DNA of 42,664 nucleotides from Pseudomonadota bacterium. Lineage in GTDB: Bacteria; Pseudomonadota; Alphaproteobacteria; Caulobacterales; Caulobacteraceae. The translations under genes and the position numbers were made by a program. The notes under the pieces were generated by a model. It saw only the letters and a list, made by a program, of their open reading frames with translations, was not told where the DNA came from and ran no database searches. Below are positions 32,209 to 39,365 of this stretch, one piece after another. Position 1 is the stretch's first letter. Each line of letters opens with the position of its first letter. The DNA is taken from the NCBI GenBank assembly GCA_018241995.1, contig JAFECT010000014.1, forward strand, positions 1-42,664, given 5' to 3'.

Positions 32209-32658
32209 TTAGGGCGCGAAGGCCGCGATCAGCGCCTTCAGCTCCGGCTCATCGACCAGGGTCGAGGCCTCGGCGGGGGTTGTCCAGCGACGCTCGCGCT
32301 GACCCTTCTCCGGCCACTCGTCCTGCTCTTCGCGGACTTCCAGGGCGAAGACGGCCACGCGCACGTGCTGGATGCGGCCGCTGCGCAGGCGCTTGTCGTA
32401 GGCGTATTCGCCGAGCGGCTTGCGCGCGGTGTCGCCCAGGACGCCGGCCTCCTCGAAGGCCTCGCGCGCGGCGGAGAAGCAGGACTTCAGATGCTTGATC
32501 GGCCAGCCCTTCGGGATCACCCAGCGGCGGGTCTCGCGCGAGGTGATCAGCAGCACCTCGACCTTGCCGTCCACGCGGCGCCAGGGCAGGGCGGCGAACT
32601 GGGTCTTGGGTTCGCGGTCCGGCTCGACGCGAAGCTGTTCCTGCGGGCGCGCGTTCAT
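32209..32658 (-). CDS. Nudix hydrolase with atypical Nudix box
   Basis: 149 residues. The Nudix box reads PKGWPIKHLKSCFSAAREAF then EEAGV: the REx2EExG core is intact but the first Glu of the Gx5E part is replaced (L). This 'PKGWP' form is common in alphaproteobacterial Nudix proteins related to diphosphoinositol-polyphosphate hydrolases. It is the last gene of a DUF47 - PiT - Nudix operon, with ATGA overlap to the transporter, so hydrolysis of a phosphate-rich substrate such as a dinucleoside polyphosphate or polyphosphate is plausible. Confidence 0.85.
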   Translation of the reverse strand: MNARPQEQLRVEPDREPKTQFAALPWRRVDGKVEVLLITSRETRRWVIPKGWPIKHLKSCFSAAREAFEEAGVLGDTARKPLGEYAYDKRLRSGRIQHVRVAVFALEVREEQDEWPEKGQRERRWTTPAEASTLVDEPELKALIAAFAP

Positions 32659-33671
32659 TTGAAGGCCATGTCCGCGAGCCGCGCGATCCAGAAGAACAGG
32701 GCGCCCATGATCGCCGCTGCGGGCAAGGTGATCACCCAGGCCCAGACGATGTTGGTCGCGACGTTCCAGCGGACGGCCGAGGTCCGGCGCGCGGCGCCCA
32801 CGCCGACGATGGCGCCGGTGATGGTGTGGGTGGTCGAGACCGGCACGCCCAGGTGGGTGAACAGGAAGAGGCTCAATGCCCCCCCGGTCTCAGCGCAGAA
32901 GCCCTGCTGGGGCGACAGGCGGGTGATCTTGGAGCCCATGGTGTGCACAATGCGCCAGCCGCCCATCAGGGTTCCCAGCGCCATGGCCGCCTGGCAGGCC
33001 AGCACCACCCACAGCGGGATATGGAAATGCCCGCCCAGCCGGCCGTGAGCGTAGAGCAGGACGGAGATCACACCCATGGTCTTCTGCGCGTCGTTGCCGC
33101 CGTGGCCGAGCGAATAGAGCGAGGCTGACACGAACTGCAGCTTGCGGAAGGCCGCGTCCGCAAACGCCGGCGTCGCCTTCACGAAGGCCCAGGAGACGAT
33201 CAGCACCAGCACGATGGCCAGCACGAAGCCCATGGCCGGCGAGACGACGATGCCGGCAATGGTCTTGCCGATCCCGTCCCACACCAGGCCATGCAGCCCC
33301 GCCTTGGCGAAGCCGGCGCCCACCAGCCCGCCGACCAGGGCGTGGGAGCTGGAGGAAGGGATGCCCAACATCCAGGTGATCACGTTCCAGACGATGGCGC
33401 CGCCGAGCGCGCCGAAGATCACCGCGTCCGAGACGATGTGCGGGTCGATGATGCCCTTGCCGACCGTGTTGGCCACGTTCAGCCCGAAGAAGGCGAAGGC
33501 GATGAAGTTGAAGAACGCCGCCCAGAACACCGCATAGCGCGCCGGCAGCACGCGGGTTGAGACGATCGTGGCGATCGAATTGGCCGCGTCGTGCAGGCCG
33601 TTCAGGAAGTCGAAGATGAGGGCCACGCCGATCAGGAAGATCAGCAATAGGCTGAGGCCGGCGATTTCCAT
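32655..33671 (-). CDS. PiT-family inorganic phosphate transporter
   Basis: 338 residues, about ten membrane helices, start ATG 33671. Both inverted PiT signatures are present: FDFLNGLHDAANSIAT near the N-terminus and SLGHGGNDAQKTMGV in the second half, each with the Asn/Asp residues that bind phosphate and cation. It imports phosphate with H+ or Na+. It starts 11 bases after the DUF47 gene ends and overlaps the Nudix gene by four bases. Confidence 0.95.
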   Translation of the reverse strand: MEIAGLSLLLIFLIGVALIFDFLNGLHDAANSIATIVSTRVLPARYAVFWAAFFNFIAFAFFGLNVANTVGKGIIDPHIVSDAVIFGALGGAIVWNVITWMLGIPSSSSHALVGGLVGAGFAKAGLHGLVWDGIGKTIAGIVVSPAMGFVLAIVLVLIVSWAFVKATPAFADAAFRKLQFVSASLYSLGHGGNDAQKTMGVISVLLYAHGRLGGHFHIPLWVVLACQAAMALGTLMGGWRIVHTMGSKITRLSPQQGFCAETGGALSLFLFTHLGVPVSTTHTITGAIVGVGAARRTSAVRWNVATNIVWAWVITLPAAAIMGALFFWIARLADMAFK

Positions 33672-33682
33672 CGGCGCGGGCC

Positions 33683-34327
33683 CTACAGGTGCTCGATCAG
33701 GACGGAGTTGATCCGGTTGGCCACGTCCTCGAAGCGGTCGGCCACCTTCTCCAGGTGATCGTAGATCTCGCTGCCGACGATGAAGCGCATCGGATCGGCC
33801 TGGCCCGGGCCCTTGTAGAGCGCGGCGAGGCCCTGGTCGCACAGCTGGTCGGACTGCTCCTCCAGCTGCACGATCTCTTCGGTGATGCGGTTCAGCTCCG
33901 CGGCGTTGCCGTGCAGGTGGCGCAGCAGGGGCACCGCCTGGCCGGTCAGGTCGGCCATCCGCACGATCACCTCGCCCAGCGCCAGCATGGCGGGCTCGAA
34001 GGTGCGGACCTCAAACAGAATGATGGTCTTGGCGGTCTTGTGCATCTGGTCGATGGCGTCGTCCATCGAGGTGATCAGGTCGCGGATATCGCTGCGGTCG
34101 AAGGGGGTGATGAAGGTGCGGCGCACCGCCAGCATCACGTCGCGGGTGATATCGTCCGCCTTCTGTTCGTGGGTGGCGATATCGGCGCAGTGGGCGGGCA
34201 CTTCGGCGCCCCCGTCCAGCAGTCTGCGCAGGGCGCCGGCGCCTGAGATCAGGGTCAGCGCATGGGCCTCGAACATGTCGAAGAACTTGTCTTCCTTCGG
34301 CATCAGGGCCTGGAACCAGCGGAGCAT
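33683..34327 (-). CDS. DUF47 family PhoU-like PiT accessory protein
   Basis: 214 residues, all alpha-helical, no signal or membrane segment. Motifs EQKADDITRDVML and a later EIYDHLEKVADRFEDVANRI carry the repeated acidic metal-binding pattern E-x-x-x-D of PhoU-like proteins. DUF47 proteins sit next to PiT transporters and are thought to modulate them. First gene of the phosphate operon; the 248 bases upstream separate it from the plus-strand leader peptide. Confidence 0.92.
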   Translation of the reverse strand: MLRWFQALMPKEDKFFDMFEAHALTLISGAGALRRLLDGGAEVPAHCADIATHEQKADDITRDVMLAVRRTFITPFDRSDIRDLITSMDDAIDQMHKTAKTIILFEVRTFEPAMLALGEVIVRMADLTGQAVPLLRHLHGNAAELNRITEEIVQLEEQSDQLCDQGLAALYKGPGQADPMRFIVGSEIYDHLEKVADRFEDVANRINSVLIEHL

Positions 34328-34503
34328 CGAATCGGTCTCGCGAGCGCCCTCAAGGGCCGGTGGCAGGGCTCTAGGCGCGAGCGGATGCTCTGTAAACCGA
34401 CTGTCGGTGGGCTGAGGATTGTGCGGCAGGGAAGGCGTGGAGCTTGGCGTGACTGCAGCGCCACAGTCCGTGGCGGCGTTACAGCAAAATCTTGCCCCTG
34501 CGA

Positions 34504-34534
34504 TTGACCTTTCCGGCGGCTCCAGGCGTTATAG
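34504..34534 (+). promoter_or_regulatory. Putative promoter of the Phe/Tyr leader transcript
   Basis: TTGACC at 34504-34509 and TTATAG at 34529-34534 resemble -35 and -10 elements, with a spacer of 19 bases, slightly long. Initiation about seven bases later would put the leader ATG (34576) some 35 bases into the message. The 176 bases from 34328 to here hold a weak hairpin (CGCCAC/GTGGCG at 34459-34475) and nothing else I recognise. Confidence 0.5.
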
Positions 34535-34575
34535 GGTTGCCGGAATGGTCCGGCGCGCGAACCCGGAGCAAGGCC

Positions 34576-34671
34576 ATGACCCGCCTGACCGTCTCCCCGA
34601 CCACCCCCTCGGTGTCGGCGCGCGCCTTTTATTATCCGACCTATTTTTATGGCTTTCGATACGCCGGCTGA
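34576..34671 (+). CDS. Phe/Tyr-rich leader peptide of an attenuator
   Basis: 31 residues ending TGA, preceded by AAGG. The reading frame is MTRLTVSPTT... and its second half is AFYYPTYFYGFRYAG: eight of twelve consecutive codons are Phe or Tyr. In a genome that almost always uses TTC and TAC, all three Phe codons here are TTT and four of five Tyr codons are TAT. This is the hallmark of a leader peptide on which the ribosome stalls when charged tRNA-Phe or tRNA-Tyr is scarce. It stands 133 bases before a chorismate mutase gene, the committed branch to Phe and Tyr. Phe/Tyr-responsive leader peptides are well known upstream of pheA in enterobacteria; I do not know of this one being described. 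Confidence 0.85.
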   Translation: MTRLTVSPTTPSVSARAFYYPTYFYGFRYAG

Positions 34672-34707
34672 GGCGATCGAGAGGGTCCCACACTCAACTT
34701 GATCGTC

Positions 34708-34739
34708 GGCCGGCGACCGCTTCCTCGGAAGGAGCGGCC
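34708..34739 (+). terminator. Candidate attenuator hairpin
   Basis: CCGCTTC at 34717-34723 pairs with GGAGCGG at 34731-34737 (one wobble), and GGCCG at 34708-34712 could instead pair with CGGCC at 34735-34739. The self-complementary GCCGGC occurs both at the end of the leader frame (34663-34668) and at 34709-34714, offering a competing pairing. No U-run follows, so the read-out (termination or access to the chorismate mutase start) is unclear. Confidence 0.45.
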
Positions 34740-34804
34740 CCTGATCGACGTCATCCGCGCAGCCGTAGAGCGCGCGCAATCCATCCAGATTTGAAAGCCG
34801 TACC

Positions 34805-35560
34805 ATGTCCAAGCCGCTTCTCGCTTCCGTCCCGGAAGCCCAAACCGCCGAGCTGACCCTGGAAGCCATCCGCGCCGAGATCGATGGTCTCGACGACGAG
34901 ATCCTGTACCTGATCCAGCACCGCCAACGCCTCGCCGGCCGTATTGGCCTGCTCAAGGACGTCGCCGCCAACGGGCTGAAGATTCGCCCGGACCGCGAGG
35001 CCGCGGTGGTGGCCCGCCGCCTGTCGCGCGCCGCGCCCGACACCCGCCGCCTGGCCGCGGCCGTGTGGCGCGAGCTGATGAGCGGCGGCCTGGCCGCACA
35101 GGCGCCCATCGAGGTGCAGGTCTGGTCGGGCCAGCGCCGCGACGTGCGCGAGGCCGCGCGCAGCCGCTTCGGCGGCTCCGCCGACTACGCCGAGGCCCAC
35201 ACCGCGCGCATGGCGCTGGACGCCGCGCTCGACCACGACCGCATCGCGGTGCTGGCGCTCGATCCGGACGATTCCTGGTGGGTCGAGCTGGCCGAGCGCC
35301 CCGACCTGTGGGTGTTCGAAGGCCTGGGCCGTCGCGGACCGCTCGACCCCATCGCCCTGGCGGTCGGGCGGCTTGAGCCCTCGGCCCTGGCCCGCGGCGC
35401 GACCTACCGGGTGTCCTTCGGCGGCGACAGCGGCATGGAGGGCCGGCAGGAGCGCGTGCTGGCTTCGTGTGGCGGTCGGCGGCTGTGCGTCGAGCGCGAC
35501 ACCGGCAAGGCGCCGCTGGATCGGGAGCACGGCGTGGTGGGTTCGGCGGCGGTGGTTTGA
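34805..35560 (+). CDS. Chorismate mutase (AroQ type) with degenerate C-terminal domain
   Basis: 251 residues. Residues ~18-100 are the all-helical AroQ fold: LEAIRAEIDGLDDEILYLIQ, HRQRLAGRIGLLK, and RPDREAAVV, carrying the catalytic Arg and Lys residues. It converts chorismate to prephenate. Residues ~105-251 resemble, faintly, the start of a prephenate dehydratase domain (SGQRRDVREAARSRFGG for the usual loop), but the catalytic TRF motif is absent; it looks like a decayed or regulatory remnant of a P-protein. The gene follows the Phe/Tyr leader peptide by 133 bases and is probably attenuated by it. Confidence 0.85.
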   Translation: MSKPLLASVPEAQTAELTLEAIRAEIDGLDDEILYLIQHRQRLAGRIGLLKDVAANGLKIRPDREAAVVARRLSRAAPDTRRLAAAVWRELMSGGLAAQAPIEVQVWSGQRRDVREAARSRFGGSADYAEAHTARMALDAALDHDRIAVLALDPDDSWWVELAERPDLWVFEGLGRRGPLDPIALAVGRLEPSALARGATYRVSFGGDSGMEGRQERVLASCGGRRLCVERDTGKAPLDREHGVVGSAAVV

Positions 35561-35583
35561 GGCCACTAGCTCTCCCCAATATT

Positions 35584-35746
35584 CGTCATCCTTGAGCCCG
35601 TCTGCGCGAGCAGGCGGGATCGAGGACCCACTAGGCTCCGCACTGAACGCTGCGTGCGACAGTTACAGGCCGCACCAGCCTTGAGGTCGCGCCTGGTGGA
35701 TCCTCGAAGGGCAGGGCGCTGCGCGACCTACCCTTCAAGGATGACG
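35584..35746. repeat. Inverted pair of dispersed intergenic repeat
   Basis: The left arm (35584-35630, starts CGTCATCCTTGAG, ends CGAGGACCCA) is an inverted relative of the right arm (35697-35746, starts TGGATCCTCGA, ends CAAGGATGACG). Each arm has its own internal GC-rich dyad. The spacer is 66 bases. Together with the copy at 15-65 they form a family of about 50 bases with conserved ends and variable middle, like REP/BIME or MITE elements. It fills most of the 199-base gap between the chorismate mutase and esterase stops, which converge here. Confidence 0.75.
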
Positions 35747-35759
35747 GAAGGGGATTTGC

Positions 35760-36611
35760 CTACAACCGCCCCGTCTTGACGAACGCGGCTACGCGCTCGC
35801 CCTCGGGGTCGCCCGCGACGCCCATCGAGTGATTGATGGTCATGTGGGTTTCGCCGGGGGCGGAGACCACCACCGCCTTGCCGCCGGCGCCCGTCAGCGC
35901 ATCCGCCAGCTTGTGCGCCTGCTCACGGGAGTCGGGGCGGCGTTCGACGTGGAACAGCAGGAACGGCGGATAGTGGCCGCCCTTTTTGACCAGCAGGGTG
36001 GGCGAGAGGGCCGCCGCCTCCGCGCCGAAGCCGGCCTGGTACATCTTGCTGAGCATGGGCCGCTTGGCGGCTTCTTCCATCTGCAGCGGTGCGTCGTAGC
36101 CGGCGCCGTCGACGGGGATCACGCCGGCCAGCTGCGACGGGTCATGGTCGTGGGCCCCGAGGTACTTCGGGTCGACGCCGACCAGGGCCACCAGGTGTGC
36201 GCCGGCTGAGTGCCCCATCAGGAACAGCCGGTGTGGGTCGCCGCCATGCTCGGCCGCGTGGTCGAACAACCAGGCGGCGGCCGAGGCGATGTCCTCGGCC
36301 TCGCCCCGCGCATTCACGTCCGGCGCCATGCGGTAGCCCGTGGAAGCCAGCAGGAACCCGTGCCGCTCGGCGAAGCCGGGCAAGGCGTTGACCGCCTTCT
36401 TGTCGCCGAAGCTCCAGCCGCCGCCGTGCACGAACATCAGGACGGGCGCGCCCTTCAGGCCGGGGCGCGTGTAGAGGTCGAGCTTCTGGCGCGGATCGGA
36501 ACCGTAGGCGATCTCACTGTGCGGCGCCGCTTCGTCGGCGGCGATGAGGGCGGGGGCGGCCAGGGCCGCCGAGGCGGCGCTGAGGAGGGTGCGGCGGGAG
36601 AACAGGGTCAT
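35760..36611 (-). CDS. Exported alpha/beta hydrolase (esterase/lipase type)
   Basis: 283 residues from ATG 36611. SRRTLLSAASAALAAP is a Tat-like signal with a twin arginine. Oxyanion-hole motif HGGGW at 62-66, nucleophile elbow GHSAG with Ser135, and a late GETHMTINHSMG that supplies the catalytic His. This is the hormone-sensitive-lipase/BD-FAE-like pattern. Likely a periplasmic carboxylesterase. Divergent from the MATE transporter gene with about 75 bases between starts. Confidence 0.85.
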   Translation of the reverse strand: MTLFSRRTLLSAASAALAAPALIAADEAAPHSEIAYGSDPRQKLDLYTRPGLKGAPVLMFVHGGGWSFGDKKAVNALPGFAERHGFLLASTGYRMAPDVNARGEAEDIASAAAWLFDHAAEHGGDPHRLFLMGHSAGAHLVALVGVDPKYLGAHDHDPSQLAGVIPVDGAGYDAPLQMEEAAKRPMLSKMYQAGFGAEAAALSPTLLVKKGGHYPPFLLFHVERRPDSREQAHKLADALTGAGGKAVVVSAPGETHMTINHSMGVAGDPEGERVAAFVKTGRL

Positions 36612-36686
36612 ATGAATGCAACGGCTCCGCTTTTCTTTTCCGTCGGCGCTTGTGTCGCGCACCGGGGACCTTAGCTAGGACCCTCC

Positions 36687-38057
36687 ATGAGCGCACCGAC
36701 CGAAATCACAGCGGCCCGGCCCCGCCGGACGCCGTTCGAAGGCGTGGGCGAGCTGTTGAAGCTCGCCTGGCCGGTGGTGATCGCGCGCCTCGGCATCACC
36801 GCCTTCGGACTGGTGGACGCCATCGTGGTCGGCCAGTACTCGGCGCGGCAGCTGGGCTTCCACTCGCTGGGCTGGGCCCCGACCATGATCGTGCTGGGCG
36901 CGGGCGTGGGGCTGCTGCAGGGCGTGCAGGTGATGACCGCGCGCCATGTCGGCGAGGGCCGGCGCGATGCGGCGGGCGGTGTGCTGCGCCGGGGCGTCGT
37001 CTACAGCCTGTGGCTCGGCCTGGGCTCGACGGCGGCGCTGGTCTTGCTTGGTCCGCCGTTCCTGCGGGCGATGGGATTGGAGCCCGACCTCGCCGACGGC
37101 GCCGGGCGGGCGCTGGAGGTCTTCGCCTGGTCGCTGCCGTTCTATTTCGTGGCCAATGCCGGCATCTTCTTCCTGGAGGCCCTGGGCCGCCCCAAGCCCG
37201 GCATGGTCGCCATGTGGACCGCCAACGGCGTGAACCTCATCGCCAACCTGTGGCTGGTGCCGGGCCATTCCGGGCTGCCGGTCGAGGGCGCGGTGGCGGC
37301 GGGCTGGGCGACCTTCGCCTCGCGCGCGGCCCTGGCGGCCTGGGTGCTGGTCTACATCTGGCGCATGCCCGAGGCGCGCGCGCTGGGCGTGTTCGCCAAG
37401 CCCATCGACGGGCCTGAGGCGGCGGCGGAACAGCGCCGCATCGGCTACGGCGCGGGCGCCTCCATGTTCATCGAGATCGGCGCGTTCGCGGCTATGACCC
37501 TGATCGCCGGCCAGATCGGGACCTTTGAAGCCGCGGCCTGGACCTCGGTGCTGAACGTCGGCGCCTTCATCTTCATGGGGCCCTTGGGCCTGTCGGCGGC
37601 GACCGCGGTGCTGGTGGGCCGCGCCTATGGCGCCCAGGACCGCGAGGCGCTGGTGCGCGCGGGCCTGATCGGGTTCGGCGTGACGGCCATCCTGACCACG
37701 GTGATCTGCCTGCTGGTCGCGCCCGGCCGCGACCTGATCGCGCTGGCCTACACCCACGACCCGCGGCTCCTGGCCATGATCGCTCCGGCCCTGGTGCTCA
37801 GCTGCCTGTTCTTCATCCCCGACGGCCAGCAGGTGGTCGCGGCTCAGGCCCTGAGAGCCAGGGGCGACGTCTGGCTGCCGACCGCCTGCCACCTGATCAG
37901 CTATGCGGTGCTGATGATCCCGCTGGGGGTCTGGTTCGCCCACGGCCTGCACATGGGCGTCAACGGCCTGGTCTGGGCGGTGATCGTGGCGAGCTTCGTC
38001 TCGGGCGGTCTGCTCACCGCGCGCTTCCTGTGGCTGGCGCGCAAGCCCCTCGTCTGA
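36687..38057 (+). CDS. MATE-family efflux transporter
   Basis: 456 residues with twelve hydrophobic segments in two similar halves, the MATE layout. The first helix region has ELLKLAWPVVIARLGITAFGLVDAIVVGQYS, the second half starts with SMFIEIGAFAAMTLIAGQIG and GPLGLSAATAVLVGRAYGAQ. Such proteins export cationic drugs or metabolites using H+ or Na+. The substrate cannot be assigned. A strong bidirectional hairpin (38068-38101) follows. Confidence 0.92.
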   Translation: MSAPTEITAARPRRTPFEGVGELLKLAWPVVIARLGITAFGLVDAIVVGQYSARQLGFHSLGWAPTMIVLGAGVGLLQGVQVMTARHVGEGRRDAAGGVLRRGVVYSLWLGLGSTAALVLLGPPFLRAMGLEPDLADGAGRALEVFAWSLPFYFVANAGIFFLEALGRPKPGMVAMWTANGVNLIANLWLVPGHSGLPVEGAVAAGWATFASRAALAAWVLVYIWRMPEARALGVFAKPIDGPEAAAEQRRIGYGAGASMFIEIGAFAAMTLIAGQIGTFEAAAWTSVLNVGAFIFMGPLGLSAATAVLVGRAYGAQDREALVRAGLIGFGVTAILTTVICLLVAPGRDLIALAYTHDPRLLAMIAPALVLSCLFFIPDGQQVVAAQALRARGDVWLPTACHLISYAVLMIPLGVWFAHGLHMGVNGLVWAVIVASFVSGGLLTARFLWLARKPLV

Positions 38058-38067
38058 ACCCCAAGCG

Positions 38068-38101
38068 CTCGCGCCCGCTCCGGCAGGGGAACGGGCGCGA
38101 G
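38068..38101. terminator. Hairpin between convergent genes
   Basis: CTCGCGCCCG and CGGGCGCGAG form a perfect 10-bp stem around a 14-base loop, between the stop of the MATE gene (38057) and that of the minus-strand gene ending at 38104. The position fits a bidirectional terminator; there is no clear T tract. Confidence 0.6.
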
Positions 38102-38103
38102 GC

Positions 38104-39132
38104 TCAGGCGCCGTAGAAGTCGTCGATGGCGTCCTCGACGGTCCAGTAGCGGTACCAGTCGTTCTGGGCCTGCTCGACGGCGTTTTCGAGCTGCCAGGAC
38201 GAACGGCCGACGTGGGCGCCCCAGGACCGGAGCTCGGCGTTGATCGCCTCACGCACGGGCGCCGGGGGCACGTCGTTGTTGGCCAGCCGCGCCTGTTCCA
38301 GCCGCCAGCCGAACAGCCGGTCGCGCCACAGCTGCACCACCACGCCCGGCGGCCCGACCCACTCGTAGAAGGCCGCTTCGCCGTCGACCGCCTGACCCAC
38401 CAGGGTGCGCAGGCAGTTGCGGTAGCGACCCGCCGCCTCGCGGATCTTGGCCTTGGTGTCGAGCGCCACCAGCCGCTCGCTGCCCGGGAAGGGTGGCGCG
38501 GGGACCTCGGGCACCAGGGAGTCCCTGACCAGCTCGAACAGCGCCTTGGACGAGCGCGCCCCGCCCCAGCGCAGGGCCTCGGCGTTGCGCACCGCCTCGG
38601 GGCGGGTGCGTTCCAGCACGGCCCAGGTCTCGGCCAGCAGCCGCGCCTGATCGACGCCGAGCGCGAACCGCTGGCCCACCCCGGCCCGGATCAGAGGCTC
38701 GGGCAGGGCGTGCAGGGCGGTCACCAGGGCGGGCTCGATCGCCTTGGCGTGCCTCAGCGACTTGCCGGCCAGGGGCGAGTCCAGCAGGGCCATCAGAGCC
38801 AGATACTCCGACGGCTTCCACGCCGCCTCGCCCAGGTGGGCCAGCGCCCGCGCCAAGCCGTTGGGGGCCTTGGGCACGGCGCCGGTGATGGCGTCCCGCA
38901 GCGAGGCGCACAGCAGAACCTCGCCGGAGACCGGCAAGGGCCGCTCGCCGACCAGGGCCAGCGCCAGGCACACCAGGTGCCGGCGCTCCGCAGGCGCGGT
39001 CAGATAGGCGCCGTGGGGCGCGGGCCAGAGGCCGGCGACACGAGGGGCGAACTCGCCGGCCAGGTGCCGCAGCAGCGGCGAGGGCGGACCGGAGGCGTGG
39101 GGCCTCTGGGACCGCGGGGTCCAGATTTGCAT
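38104..39132 (-). CDS. Hypothetical protein with PcfJ-like region
   Basis: 342 residues from ATG 39132 (MQIWTPRSQRP). Ala/Leu-rich helical throughout its first two thirds. Around residues 220-310 the run KIREAAGRYRNCLRTL, GEAAFYEW, VVVQLWRDRLFGWRLEQARLAN and then PAPVREAIN resembles the PcfJ-like domain, in which a conserved Cys-containing helix precedes a small beta sheet. PcfJ-type proteins occur on mobile elements and in chromosomes; function unknown. A weak match only. No signal peptide. Codon use is like its neighbours. Confidence 0.6.
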   Translation of the reverse strand: MQIWTPRSQRPHASGPPSPLLRHLAGEFAPRVAGLWPAPHGAYLTAPAERRHLVCLALALVGERPLPVSGEVLLCASLRDAITGAVPKAPNGLARALAHLGEAAWKPSEYLALMALLDSPLAGKSLRHAKAIEPALVTALHALPEPLIRAGVGQRFALGVDQARLLAETWAVLERTRPEAVRNAEALRWGGARSSKALFELVRDSLVPEVPAPPFPGSERLVALDTKAKIREAAGRYRNCLRTLVGQAVDGEAAFYEWVGPPGVVVQLWRDRLFGWRLEQARLANNDVPPAPVREAINAELRSWGAHVGRSSWQLENAVEQAQNDWYRYWTVEDAIDDFYGA

Positions 39133-39285
39133 GGTCTTAGCTTTCGGGTGCGGCCGGCGGCCTCCCGAAAGCGGGGGCGCGGGGCCTAGAGTTGGGGGTG
39201 TCGATTGTCCGAGCGCGCCCAAGGCGGCAGGAGCCGGGACGCGCAGAGCCGACCGCAGAAGCGGCGGCTGTCTGTGTTGCGCGCG

Positions 39286-39325
39286 TCAAAAGTCATCCGG
39301 TCCTAAGCTCCCGTTTGAGGGACCG
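39286..39325 (-). terminator. Candidate terminator after the DUF429-like gene
   Basis: On the minus strand CCGGTCC, a 16-base loop and GGACCGG form a hairpin, followed after five bases by TTTT. It lies 41 bases past the stop of the gene at 39366-40274 and is the most terminator-like structure in the 233-base gap to the next gene; I see nothing else in that gap. Confidence 0.5.
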
Positions 39326-39365
39326 GCGATATGTCAAATCGGGGAAACCAGGGCAAGCGCCGAAA

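Noticed and set aside
34459..34475. Hairpin CGCCAC/GTGGCG before the leader promoter
   Set aside because: Six-base stem in GC-rich DNA with no T tract; likely chance.
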